Shown here in pieces: positions 1 to 7,560 of a stretch of 64,000 bases of DNA (the stretch's first letter is position 1; the number at the start of each line of letters is the position of its first letter). The stretch is taken from NCBI RefSeq assembly GCF_000719705.1, contig NZ_JOHO01000009.1, positions 1 through 64,000 on the forward strand. The letters run 5' to 3'. This DNA is from Streptomyces sp. NRRL S-350 (GTDB lineage: Bacteria; Actinomycetota; Actinomycetes; Streptomycetales; Streptomycetaceae). A program made the translations under genes and the position numbers. The notes beneath the pieces were generated by a model. That model searched no databases, was not told where the DNA came from, and worked only from the letters and a program-made list of their open reading frames with translations.

Positions 1-61
1 AGAAGACGGCATACGAGATTTCTGCCTGTCTCGTGGGCTCGGAGATGTGTATAAGAGACAG
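1..61. other. Illumina Nextera i7 adapter (sequencing artefact)
   Basis: Bases 1-19 match the P7 flow-cell primer end, 20-27 (TTCTGCCT) look like an 8-nt i7 index (reverse complement AGGCAGAA, which I recall as N703), and 28-61 match the Nextera read-2 primer ending in the 19-bp Tn5 mosaic end at 43-61. Genomic sequence begins at 62. It is residual adapter on a contig end, not a transposon. Confidence 0.97.
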
Positions 62-1254
62 GCGACGGTCAGGGCCGGCTCGGAGCGGACGGTCCAGGGC
101 GTGTTGTAGCGGGGCGCGGCGACCCCGGCGGCGAACGCCTCGGAGGCGGCGGCGGATCCGGCCACCCGCCAGTCGACCTCCTTCCTCGCCTCGTACCAGA
201 TCACGCCGATGATGTCGGGGTGCTGGGGGAGCTGCGCGAACATCTCGGTGATCCACTGCGCCTTCAGCCCCGAGGTGTCGGTGGCGCCGGTCTCGGTGAT
301 CACCACGGGCTTGCGGGTGAACCCGCGGACCTGCCCGATGGTCGGCTGGAAGATCTGGTCGAACGACTTGTACTTCTCGACGCCGGTGGTGCCGTAGTAG
401 CCGGACAGGCCGACCCAGTCGACGTAGTCGTCGCCGGGGTAGAGCGAGTTCAGGCTGGTGGCGTTCTCGTAGTCGACGTTGGGGCTCCACACCCAGGTGA
501 CCCGGGTGGCGCCGACCTGCTTGAAGATGTCGTGGACGTGCCGCCAGGCCTGGACGTACTGGCCCTTCTTGTTGCCGTTGGCCTGCTCGGCCCACGGGTA
601 CCAGTAGCCGTTCATCTCGTGGGCGAAGCGCAGGGCGACGGGGTAGCCGAGGCCCTTGATGCCCTCGGCCCAGGTCTTGATGTAGTCGTCGAACCTGCCG
701 TCGATGATGTTGGAGAGGGCGTACTCGGGCTGCTCGCCGCGGAGCTTGTCGTCCTTCGCCTCCTTGCGGTAGTCCCACGGCTCCCAGGCGACCATCGGCA
801 TGATGCCGCGTTCGGCGACGGTGTCGAAGACCCGGCGGTCGAACTTGCGGTCCCACCAGCCGACCGAGAACTCCAGGACGTTCGGCTGGTGCTTGACGGC
901 GGCGGTGAAATCGTCGAGCGGGCCGAGGTCGTAGGGGCCGGGCTTGGTCATGATGCCGGTGAACGCACCGCCGGCCGGCGGGAACTGCGGCGGCGGGGGC
1001 GTCGCGGCGGGTGTCGTGGCGGCCGCCGTGCTGGGGGCGGCGCTCGCGTTCGCGGCCGGTGCGGCGGTGGCGGCCGGTGCCGCGGCCAGGGCGCTGGTCA
1101 GCCAGCCCGGCATCGCGGTCGGGGCCGCGCCGGCGAAGGTGTACGGATCCTGGTCGTGGGCACGGGAGAGCCGGGGTGCCAGGACGAAGGTGTACCCGAC
1201 CATCAGGGCCAGGGCGACCAGGGCGGCGATCCGGGGGACGGTGATCCGGAGCAT
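62..1254 (-). CDS. Secreted or membrane-anchored GH26-type beta-glycanase, 3' end missing
   Basis: Predicted endo-acting beta-glycan hydrolase of glycoside hydrolase family 26 (mannanase clan). 397 residues are visible before the reading frame runs into the adapter at 61, so the C-terminus is lost. An N-terminal hydrophobic segment (about residues 8-26) and an Ala/Pro/Thr linker (about 40-95) precede the catalytic domain. Candidate catalytic residues are E212 in RFAHEMNGYWYPW and E320 in VVITETGA; WEPW and WVWSPN are also typical. The ATG overlaps the TGA of the upstream glycosyltransferase (ATGA at 1254), implying translational coupling. A synthase-hydrolase pair suggests a role in making or trimming an extracellular polysaccharide. 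The exact substrate is not readable. Confidence 0.85.
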
Positions 1255-3359
1255 CAGCGGGCCCCCCGCTCGGTCCGGGAGCCGGCCCGGGCGGGCTCCA
1301 GCAGTTCGTCGAACTCGTCCTCGGTGACGGCTCCTCCCAGCGCTCCTGCGCCGGCTCCTCCGACGGGCCCGCCGGTGCGCGGCGCTGCGGCCCGCTGGGT
1401 CGGCAGGTGGCGGCTGGTGCGGGGGATCCCGGCGAACCCGGCCTCGGCGGCGGTGGGCTCGGCTTCGGCTTCGGCGGCTTCGGCAGCCCGGGCGGCGGCG
1501 GCCCGCTGGGCCCGGGCCTCGCGGCGTCCGCTGACGAAGGAGATCACCAGTGGCGCGAGGCCCGTGAACAGGCTGACCCCGGCCCAGAACCGCAGGATCC
1601 AGATGTCGTGGTGGAGCGTGAAGCTGGCGCCCAGCAGCCCTGCCGCGACCGCCGCCCACAGGAGGTGCAGCCGGAACGTCGACAGCGACTCGGCGCTGCG
1701 CAGGTCGCCCTTGGCGGTGACGGCGTAGGCGAGCGGGCGGCGCAGCAGCGCCGCGATCGCGGCGGCGACGTAGACCGGACCGGCGAACAGGGCGAGGCCC
1801 ATGCCGGCCACGCCGATCTCGCGCCGCTCGTGCGCGGCCAGGTTGAACCGGCGCAGCCACAGCCACAGCACGAACCAGCTGCCCATGCTGGCGCCCCACA
1901 GGGCCATCCAGTGGGTGCTGTTGAGGTGGATGGAGGTGACGCCGAGGGCCAGGTAGACGGAGGTGGCGAGGCTGCCGAGGACGGTGTTGACCGCCACGCT
2001 CGGGTAGTAGAACTGGACCAGGCCGTAGAGCACCCGCTGGCGCATCCGCAGCTTGATGCCGGAGCGCAGCCGGCCCTTGAGCAGGATCTCCCAGATGCCG
2101 TACGCCCAGCGCTTCTGCTGGTTGAAGTAGTCGGTCCAGGAGGTCGGGCCCTCGCCGACGGCGAGCACGTCGGGGGTGTAGACGCCCTTCCAGCGGTGGC
2201 CGGTCTCCGGGTTGACGGAGGCCTGGATCCGCATGCTGGTGAGGTGGTCCTCGATGATCGAGTCCTGGTAGCCGCCGATCTGCTGCCAGGCGGTGGGCCG
2301 GTACAGGTGGTTGGTGCCGATCAGCAGGGGTGCGTCCATGCCGTTGCCGCCGCGCTCGACCAGGCCGGAGAACAGGTACTGCTGCACGGAGGCGCCGTGG
2401 GCGACCCAGTTGTCGTACATGTTGCCGTAGACCTGGGGGGCGACCACGAAGGCGACGTCGGGGTCGCGGAAGTAGCCGAGGGTGCGCTGCAGGAAGCAGG
2501 GCAGCGGGACGTGGTCCGGGTCCATCTGGGCGACCACGTCGTAGCCGTGCTCGTGCTCGGCGCGCCAGGAGTTGTGGTTGCCGGACTTGGTCTTGGCCCG
2601 GAACTCGCCCTCGGCCTGGTTGTACTCGGGGCGTCCCTTGCGGCTGAAGTGGTGGACGCCGAGCCGGGCGGCCATCTCCTTGACCCGGTCGTCGTCGCCC
2701 TCGTCGAGGATCCAGACGTCGATCCGGCCGTCGTACTCGATCCGCAGCATGGCGGCGAGGGTCCGCTCGACGATCTCGATCGGCTCCTTGGAGGGCACGA
2801 TCGTGGTCAGCACCGCGACCCGCAGGCCGGGGGGCGGGGTGACCGGCACCGGGTCCTTGGCGCGGAACGCGAAGACCCAGACGGCGAGGTTCTGAACCAA
2901 CCGGATCACTTCGACCGTTATTACGGAACAGAAGCAGATCCGGGCGACGTTGATCCGCCAGTCCGGGGACCAGCCGACGTGGGAGCCGGGAATGTGTTCG
3001 GGGAGGAGCAGCCAGCCGACGAAGACCAGGCCGGCGAGCGCGTTGACCGACACCAGGACGGTCATGACGAACTTGACGCCGCGCGAGGACACGGAGCGGT
3101 AGCGGACGGCGGCGCCGTCCTCGCCGGGGGTCAGCGGGCCGGCGGTCTCGGCGCACGCCACGTAGGCGCGTTGGGCCGCGCTGTTGCGCAGTTCCCTGCG
3201 GACGATCCGCCGCTCGTTCCGGGCCCGGGGCAGGACTCGCCCGTGGCGGCCGCGGCCCCGGCCGGTCCGCTTCGCCGTCTGCTCGTTGGTGGAGTCCACC
3301 GGTAAACCCCCGTACAGCCGCCCGGTCGCGCCGGAGCCGCTGGTTCCCTGCTCTGTCAC
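1254..3359 (-). CDS. Processive family 2 glycosyltransferase (cellulose-synthase-like)
   Basis: 701-residue inner-membrane polysaccharide synthase. Cytoplasmic GT-A motifs are in order: DEGDDD (219-224), DPD (280-282), ED (370-371) and QQKRW (414-418, the QxxRW signature of processive enzymes). Two transmembrane segments precede the catalytic domain (about 97-120 and 140-165) and about five follow it. The N-terminal 90 residues are basic and disordered, and the C-terminus is Ala-rich. GTG start at 3359 chosen as the longest frame; a later start is possible. It is the first gene of a coupled pair with the GH26 hydrolase. The sugar is unknown: cellulose, mannan or another beta-glycan are all possible. 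No PilZ domain is evident. Confidence 0.88.
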   Translation of the reverse strand: MTEQGTSGSGATGRLYGGLPVDSTNEQTAKRTGRGRGRHGRVLPRARNERRIVRRELRNSAAQRAYVACAETAGPLTPGEDGAAVRYRSVSSRGVKFVMTVLVSVNALAGLVFVGWLLLPEHIPGSHVGWSPDWRINVARICFCSVITVEVIRLVQNLAVWVFAFRAKDPVPVTPPPGLRVAVLTTIVPSKEPIEIVERTLAAMLRIEYDGRIDVWILDEGDDDRVKEMAARLGVHHFSRKGRPEYNQAEGEFRAKTKSGNHNSWRAEHEHGYDVVAQMDPDHVPLPCFLQRTLGYFRDPDVAFVVAPQVYGNMYDNWVAHGASVQQYLFSGLVERGGNGMDAPLLIGTNHLYRPTAWQQIGGYQDSIIEDHLTSMRIQASVNPETGHRWKGVYTPDVLAVGEGPTSWTDYFNQQKRWAYGIWEILLKGRLRSGIKLRMRQRVLYGLVQFYYPSVAVNTVLGSLATSVYLALGVTSIHLNSTHWMALWGASMGSWFVLWLWLRRFNLAAHERREIGVAGMGLALFAGPVYVAAAIAALLRRPLAYAVTAKGDLRSAESLSTFRLHLLWAAVAAGLLGASFTLHHDIWILRFWAGVSLFTGLAPLVISFVSGRREARAQRAAAARAAEAAEAEAEPTAAEAGFAGIPRTSRHLPTQRAAAPRTGGPVGGAGAGALGGAVTEDEFDELLEPARAGSRTERGAR

Positions 3360-3505
3360 CGCCCGTCGGCGGCCGGCACCCGGCCGTCGGGTCGACGGTT
3401 GCGCGGTGTGGCGGCGCCCCTCATGGGCTTGGCTGATAGTCGTTCAAGCGGTCAGCATACGGGCCGTGGCCGCGCGGGCTCGGCCCGGGGCCGGAAATGC
3501 GAAGG

Positions 3506-3543
3506 CTCCCGCAGGCCCCGCGCGAGGGCGGGGCCTGCGGGAG
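3506..3543 (-). terminator. Intrinsic-type hairpin after the DUF2510 gene
   Basis: Perfect 16-bp GC-rich stem (3506-3521 with 3528-3543) and a 6-nt loop, 10 bp past the stop of the DUF2510 gene. No long U run follows, as is usual in streptomycetes. Confidence 0.7.
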
Positions 3544-3552
3544 GGCCTGGCG

Positions 3553-4617
3553 TCAGGGTGTGATCTTGACGGAGTTCGCGATCTGGTCCATCAGCGCCAG
3601 CGGGGGAGCCTCCGCCGCCTGGTCGAGGCAGATCTGGAGCACCGGGACGGTGGTCGCCCCGGCGGCGGGCGTGACCTCCAGGACGCCGCAGTAGGCGTCC
3701 GGCGTGGAGGAGCCGCTGGACATCGGGACGTGCCACAGGGCGAGGTAGCCGTCCATGCCCTGGATCTTGACGGCCGACTGCTTCACCGGGTCCGCCGGCG
3801 CCGGCGCGTCGGAGCCGTAGCGGGCGTTGTAGAGCAGCTGGCCCATGCCGAGCACCAGGGACTTCGGGTCGGACCAGCCGCCGTTGAACACCCGGAGGTT
3901 CTGGACGACCAGGCCGCGGGTGCAGGCCCCGTTGCCGTGGCCCACGCAGGCGTACGGGTTGACCGCGTAGCGGACCTCGTTCGGCGCCTTGGCGTCGACC
4001 TGGACCTGCCAGTCCTGCGGCAGCATGAAGTTCATCTTCGAGTCCTGGCCGGTGATCTGCCGCCCGCCGGCGATCTGCTGGCCGCCGGTCAGGGCGGTGC
4101 CCATGAAGCCGTTCGGGCTCTTGGGGTCGCCGGTGGCGGTCGGAGCCGCGCTCGCGGCGGCCTTCGCCGGGTCGGACTTGGCGGTCTTGTGGCCGAGGAA
4201 GTAGCCGCCGCCGGCCATCACGACCGACAGCACCACGGCGCCGACGGCCAGCAGGACGCGGCGCTTGCCGCGGTCCGGCTCGACGGTCTCGAACACCACC
4301 GAGGTGGGGATCGGCTTGGGAGCGGGAACGGCCTGCGGCTGGGGCCCGGGCCCGGAGGTCTGGGTCGGTGCCGAAGGCAGCGCCGCGCCGACCGGCATCG
4401 CGGGCGCGGGCACCGGAGCCTGCACCGCCGGGCTGACGGCCGTCGGCGCGGCAGCGTTCTGAGCGGCATGGCCGGGGAACGGGCTCGCGGGCGCGCCGCT
4501 GCCCCCCGGCTTGGCCTGGACCTTCTCGGTCCAGGTCGAACCATCCCACCAGCGCAGCGTGTTGGGCTGCCCGGAAGGGTCCTCGTACCAGCCGCTAGGC
4601 GGACTCCCCGTCGTCAT
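3553..4617 (-). CDS. DUF2510 membrane protein
   Basis: 354-residue protein of unknown function. Residues 8-35 form a DUF2510 domain (GWYEDPSGQ, LRWWDGSTWT), a short Trp-rich module common in actinobacterial membrane proteins. A Pro/Ala-rich linker (about 38-110) leads to one transmembrane helix near residues 121-142, then an Ala-rich stalk and a globular domain presumed to be extracellular. That C-terminal domain resembles nothing I can name. A TAGTAT hexamer at 4625-4630 sits 7 nt before the ATG, so the transcript may be leaderless. The gene is flanked by a strong hairpin downstream and appears monocistronic. Confidence 0.8.
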   Translation of the reverse strand: MTTGSPPSGWYEDPSGQPNTLRWWDGSTWTEKVQAKPGGSGAPASPFPGHAAQNAAAPTAVSPAVQAPVPAPAMPVGAALPSAPTQTSGPGPQPQAVPAPKPIPTSVVFETVEPDRGKRRVLLAVGAVVLSVVMAGGGYFLGHKTAKSDPAKAAASAAPTATGDPKSPNGFMGTALTGGQQIAGGRQITGQDSKMNFMLPQDWQVQVDAKAPNEVRYAVNPYACVGHGNGACTRGLVVQNLRVFNGGWSDPKSLVLGMGQLLYNARYGSDAPAPADPVKQSAVKIQGMDGYLALWHVPMSSGSSTPDAYCGVLEVTPAAGATTVPVLQICLDQAAEAPPLALMDQIANSVKITP

Positions 4618-4693
4618 GCGGCGGATACTAGCAGCGAGCCGATCCGATGGTCATTTCAAGGTCACGGGGCCGGGCGGACCGCCCGACGCCGCC

Positions 4694-5188
4694 TCAGAAC
4701 GCCAGGGCGTAGACCATCAGGTCCGTCCCCGGGTGCGGCGCCCAGTCCCGCTCGGGGGCGCGCCGGAAGCCGACCCGCTCGTAGACCCGGTGGGCGGCGG
4801 TCATCGTCGGTCGGGTGGAGAACGCCATGCCGGCCAGGCGCAGTTCGCGGCTGCGGGCGACGGCGGCGCGCACCAGGGCCTCACCGACGCCCCGGCCCCG
4901 GGCGGCGGCGTCGGTGGCGAGCATCCGGATCTCGCCCTCCTGCGGGCCGGCGATGTCCGCCCACGCGGTGCCGCCGACCGCGAAGGTCACGCAGCCGAGG
5001 ACCCGTCCCTCGGCCGGGTCGACCGCGACGAGGAGTTCGGCCTCCCGGGCCCGGCGCCCGGCGTCGCGCAACTGCTCGACGTAGCCGCTCTCGGGCGAGG
5101 TGAAGCCGCCGCCGACGAAGGCCTCGACGGTGATGCGGCCGGCGTCTTCGAGGTCCTCCGGGAGGGCCCGGCGGATGAGGTGGTCCAT
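4694..5188 (-). CDS. GNAT-family N-acetyltransferase
   Basis: 164-residue single-domain acetyltransferase. The acetyl-CoA loop is visible as ARGRGVGEALV at about residues 109-119, and the C-terminal YERVGFRRAP block is typical of GNAT enzymes. The acceptor substrate is not predictable. ATG at 5188 chosen because the N-terminus (MDHLIRRALPEDLEDA) has the usual GNAT start; a CACACT hexamer lies 6 nt upstream, consistent with a leaderless message. The 5' part overlaps, in another frame, the tail of the small membrane ORF that starts at 5469. Confidence 0.85.
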   Translation of the reverse strand: MDHLIRRALPEDLEDAGRITVEAFVGGGFTSPESGYVEQLRDAGRRAREAELLVAVDPAEGRVLGCVTFAVGGTAWADIAGPQEGEIRMLATDAAARGRGVGEALVRAAVARSRELRLAGMAFSTRPTMTAAHRVYERVGFRRAPERDWAPHPGTDLMVYALAF

Positions 5189-5469
5189 GCCGACAGTGTG
5201 CCGGAGCCGTGCGCGGTGCGGATCGCGGGGGTCGAACGGACGGGGAGGGTGGCCGGGTCGGCGGAGGGGCGCAACGAGGCGGCGGGCAGGGTGCCGTACA
5301 GCCGTTCCGGGCGGGCGAGGTCGGCCGGGTAGCCGCCCGGGCGGTGGTGGTTGTCGCGGCCGGCTGCCGGGCCGCGGGAGACCTCGCGGCCGATCAGGAC
5401 GCCGAGCAGGCCGAAGCCGCCGACGATTCCGGCCAGGGCGAGTGCGCTGGCGAGGGTGTCGCTGTCCAT
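4987..5469 (-). CDS. Small membrane protein ORF overlapping the GNAT gene
   Basis: The ATG at 5469 opens a 160-residue frame with one N-terminal transmembrane segment (LASALALAGIVGGFGLLGVL) and a soluble tail. Codons from 5469 to about 5190 have very strong G/C in third positions, as expected of a real gene. Beyond 5188 the same frame runs out of phase with the GNAT gene and the protein becomes a Ser/Ala/Arg/Pro composition typical of a shadow frame. Either a genuine gene ends with a 200-bp out-of-frame overlap, or an indel has removed its stop codon. No function is assigned. Confidence 0.45.
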   Translation of the reverse strand: MDSDTLASALALAGIVGGFGLLGVLIGREVSRGPAAGRDNHHRPGGYPADLARPERLYGTLPAASLRPSADPATLPVRSTPAIRTAHGSGTLSAWTTSSAGPSRRTSKTPAASPSRPSSAAASPRPRAATSSSCATPGAGPGRPNSSSRSTRPRDGSSAA

Positions 5470-5587
5470 GGGCTCCACTCTGGCCGGGCGGACCGGCGGC
5501 CACGAGTGGCAGGAACGACCGATTGCCTCGAAATCCTGCCACCCGGAGCCTTCCGCCGCGGCGCGGGTCCGGGGCATCCTGGACGGC

Positions 5588-6544
5588 ATGCTGAAGAACG
5601 TGGTCGCGGTGGTGCTGGAGGAGGTCCACCCCTTCGAACTGGGGGTCGCCTGCGAGGTCTTCGGTCTCGACCGCACCGCCGACGGGCTGCCCGGCTACGA
5701 CTTCGCGATCGCCGGCGCCCGTCCCGGCCCGCACGCCACCCACTCCGGCTTCGCGGTGGACGTCCCGTACGGCCCCGAGCGGCTGGCCGGCGCCGACCTG
5801 GCGGTGGTCACCGCGGCGGGGATCCGCCCGCAGTACCCCGAGCCGCTGCTGGAGGCGCTGCGCGGGGTGGTGGCGGGCGGCGGCCGAGTGCTGTCCATCT
5901 GCAGCGGCGCCTTCGTGCTGGGCGCCGCCGGGCTGCTCGACGGCCGCCGCAGCGCGACCCACTGGCGGCACAGCGCGGCGCTGGCCGAGCGCTTCCCGCT
6001 GACCACCGTCGAGCCGGACGTGCTGTACGTGGACGACGACCCGGTGGTCACCTCGGCCGGGACGGCGGCCGGCATCGACGCCTGCCTGCACCTGGTGCGC
6101 AAGGTGCAGGGCGCGGAGGTGGCCCGGGAGATCGCCCGCCGGATGGTGGTGGCGCCGCACCGGGAGGGCGGGCAGGCCCAGTTCGTGAACCGGCCGCTGC
6201 CCGAGTGCGACGGCGACTCGCTGGCGCCACTGCTCGACTGGATGCGCCACCACCTCGACGACGAGGCCACCGTCGAGCAGTTGGCCGCCCGGGCGCTGAT
6301 GTCGCCGCGCACCTTCGCCCGCCGCTTCCGGCAGGAGACCGGCACCACCCCGCACCGCTGGCTGACCGGGCAGCGGGTGCTGCTCGCCCAGCGGTTGCTG
6401 GAGTCCACCACCGAGCCGGTGGACGCGATCGCCGCCCGCTGCGGCTTCGGCAACGCGGCGGCCCTGCGGCACCACTTCGGCCGCCGGCTGGGCACCACGC
6501 CGCTGGCCTACCGGCGCTGCTTCGCCGGCCCGGACGCGAGCTGA
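5588..6544 (+). CDS. GlxA-family AraC transcriptional regulator (DJ-1/PfpI plus AraC HTH)
   Basis: 318 residues. The N-terminal half (about 1-190) is a class-I glutamine-amidotransferase-like DJ-1/PfpI domain with the nucleophile-elbow cysteine in SICSGAFVLGAAGLL. The C-terminal 100 residues are a double AraC helix-turn-helix (RTFARRFRQETGTTPHRWL and CGFGNAAALRHHFGRRLG). Proteins of this type are usually activators that sense a small metabolite; here neither ligand nor target is evident. ATG at 5588 is used because upstream codons lack the domain; CATCCT lies 7 nt before it. It converges on the histidine phosphatase gene with only 7 bp between the stops and no terminator. Confidence 0.88.
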   Translation: MLKNVVAVVLEEVHPFELGVACEVFGLDRTADGLPGYDFAIAGARPGPHATHSGFAVDVPYGPERLAGADLAVVTAAGIRPQYPEPLLEALRGVVAGGGRVLSICSGAFVLGAAGLLDGRRSATHWRHSAALAERFPLTTVEPDVLYVDDDPVVTSAGTAAGIDACLHLVRKVQGAEVAREIARRMVVAPHREGGQAQFVNRPLPECDGDSLAPLLDWMRHHLDDEATVEQLAARALMSPRTFARRFRQETGTTPHRWLTGQRVLLAQRLLESTTEPVDAIAARCGFGNAAALRHHFGRRLGTTPLAYRRCFAGPDAS

Positions 6545-6551
6545 CGGACCG

Positions 6552-7406
6552 TCAGGCCTCGTCGAACGCCAGGTGGTCGACGCCGTTCCACAGGTCCGGG
6601 CGCAGCCGCCCGTCCTGGGCCCGCCAGAGGCTGGTGGAGCAGTTGTGCACCGGTCCGAGCGCGGTGAGCTGCGGTTCGGTGAGCCGGTCCAGCGCGTAGC
6701 GCAGCATCAGCACCGTGCAGTCGTGCGCGACCAGCAGGACGGGCCGGCCCGCCTCCTCCTCGCAGACGTCCCGCAGCACGCTGCGCACCCGCAGTGCGAC
6801 GTCGGCCCAGGACTCGCCGCCGGGCGGGCGGTAGTAGAGCTCGCCCATCTTGCGCCGCCGGGCCGCCTCCTCGGGGTGCTTGGCCTCGATGGCGGCCTTG
6901 GGCAGCATCTCCAGGACGCCGAGTTCGCGGTCGCGCAGCCGCTCGTCGTAGCGGACGGGCAGCGTGACCGGGACGGCGCCGAGCCCGGCGGCCTGGGCGA
7001 GCGCGATCCGGGCGGTCTCGGCGGTGCGCTCGTACGGCGAGCACCAGACGCTGCGCGGGCGGTCGGCGCTGGGCAGGGCGGCCCACCAGCGGCCGAGCGC
7101 CTGGGCCTGCTGCCGGCCGTGCAGGGACAGCGGGATGTCGGCGTCGCGGCAGCTGATCGGGACGCTGAGCGCGCCGACGGCCTCGGCCAGCTGGAACTCG
7201 ACGTTGGCGGTGGACTCGCCGTGCCGGGTGGCGATCAGCACGGACGGCAGCCGGGTGGCCGGCGGGCGGTGGGCGGTGACGTGGTGGCCCTGGGTGGTGG
7301 CGTGCTGGTGCTGGCCGCCGGGGTGCTGGCCCTGGGTGGTGGTGTGCTGGTGCTGGTCCTGGGTGGACGGGTGTTGTCCGTTGAGGGTGGTGCCGAGTTC
7401 TGCCAT
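6552..7406 (-). CDS. Histidine phosphatase (phosphoglycerate-mutase superfamily)
   Basis: 284-residue member of the histidine phosphatase superfamily. The catalytic motif is ATRHGEST near residue 62, and the second His lies in LLVAHDCTVLML. It is closer to broad-specificity phosphatases than to glycolytic mutase. The first 55 residues are an unusual Gln/His/Thr/Gly-rich run with short repeats (QHQHTTTQGQH, QHQHATTQGHH). ATG 7406 chosen over a start 72 bp earlier because GGAG sits 9 nt upstream of it. The substrate is unknown. Confidence 0.82.
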   Translation of the reverse strand: MAELGTTLNGQHPSTQDQHQHTTTQGQHPGGQHQHATTQGHHVTAHRPPATRLPSVLIATRHGESTANVEFQLAEAVGALSVPISCRDADIPLSLHGRQQAQALGRWWAALPSADRPRSVWCSPYERTAETARIALAQAAGLGAVPVTLPVRYDERLRDRELGVLEMLPKAAIEAKHPEEAARRRKMGELYYRPPGGESWADVALRVRSVLRDVCEEEAGRPVLLVAHDCTVLMLRYALDRLTEPQLTALGPVHNCSTSLWRAQDGRLRPDLWNGVDHLAFDEA

Positions 7407-7493
7407 GGCCGCGAGCTCCCCGTGGTCGATCAGGTTCCGTCCGTTTGCCGGTCCGGTCTGGTGGTGCCCGGCGTGCACGCCTGTTCATACATA

Positions 7494-7540
7494 TGATCGC
7501 GCCGCCTTCTCCAGTGTTCACGGAGAAGGCGGCGCGATCA
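7494..7540 (-). terminator. Hairpin terminator after the symporter gene
   Basis: Perfect 19-bp stem (7494-7512 with 7522-7540) around a 9-nt loop, 20 bp beyond the stop of the symporter gene. Confidence 0.75.
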
Positions 7541-7560
7541 CAGGGCGCGTACCGCGCGAA

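Noticed and set aside
43..61. Tn5 mosaic end suggesting a transposon boundary
   Set aside because: It is part of the full Nextera adapter (P7 primer, index, read-2 primer), so it comes from library preparation.
1407..3305. 632-residue plus-strand frame opposite the GT2 gene
   Set aside because: Antisense shadow; no domain or ribosome site, and the GT2 motifs are all on the minus strand.
5189..6475. 593-residue minus frame that ends in the GNAT gene
   Set aside because: Only the last 164 residues are protein-like; the rest is antisense to the GlxA-type regulator.
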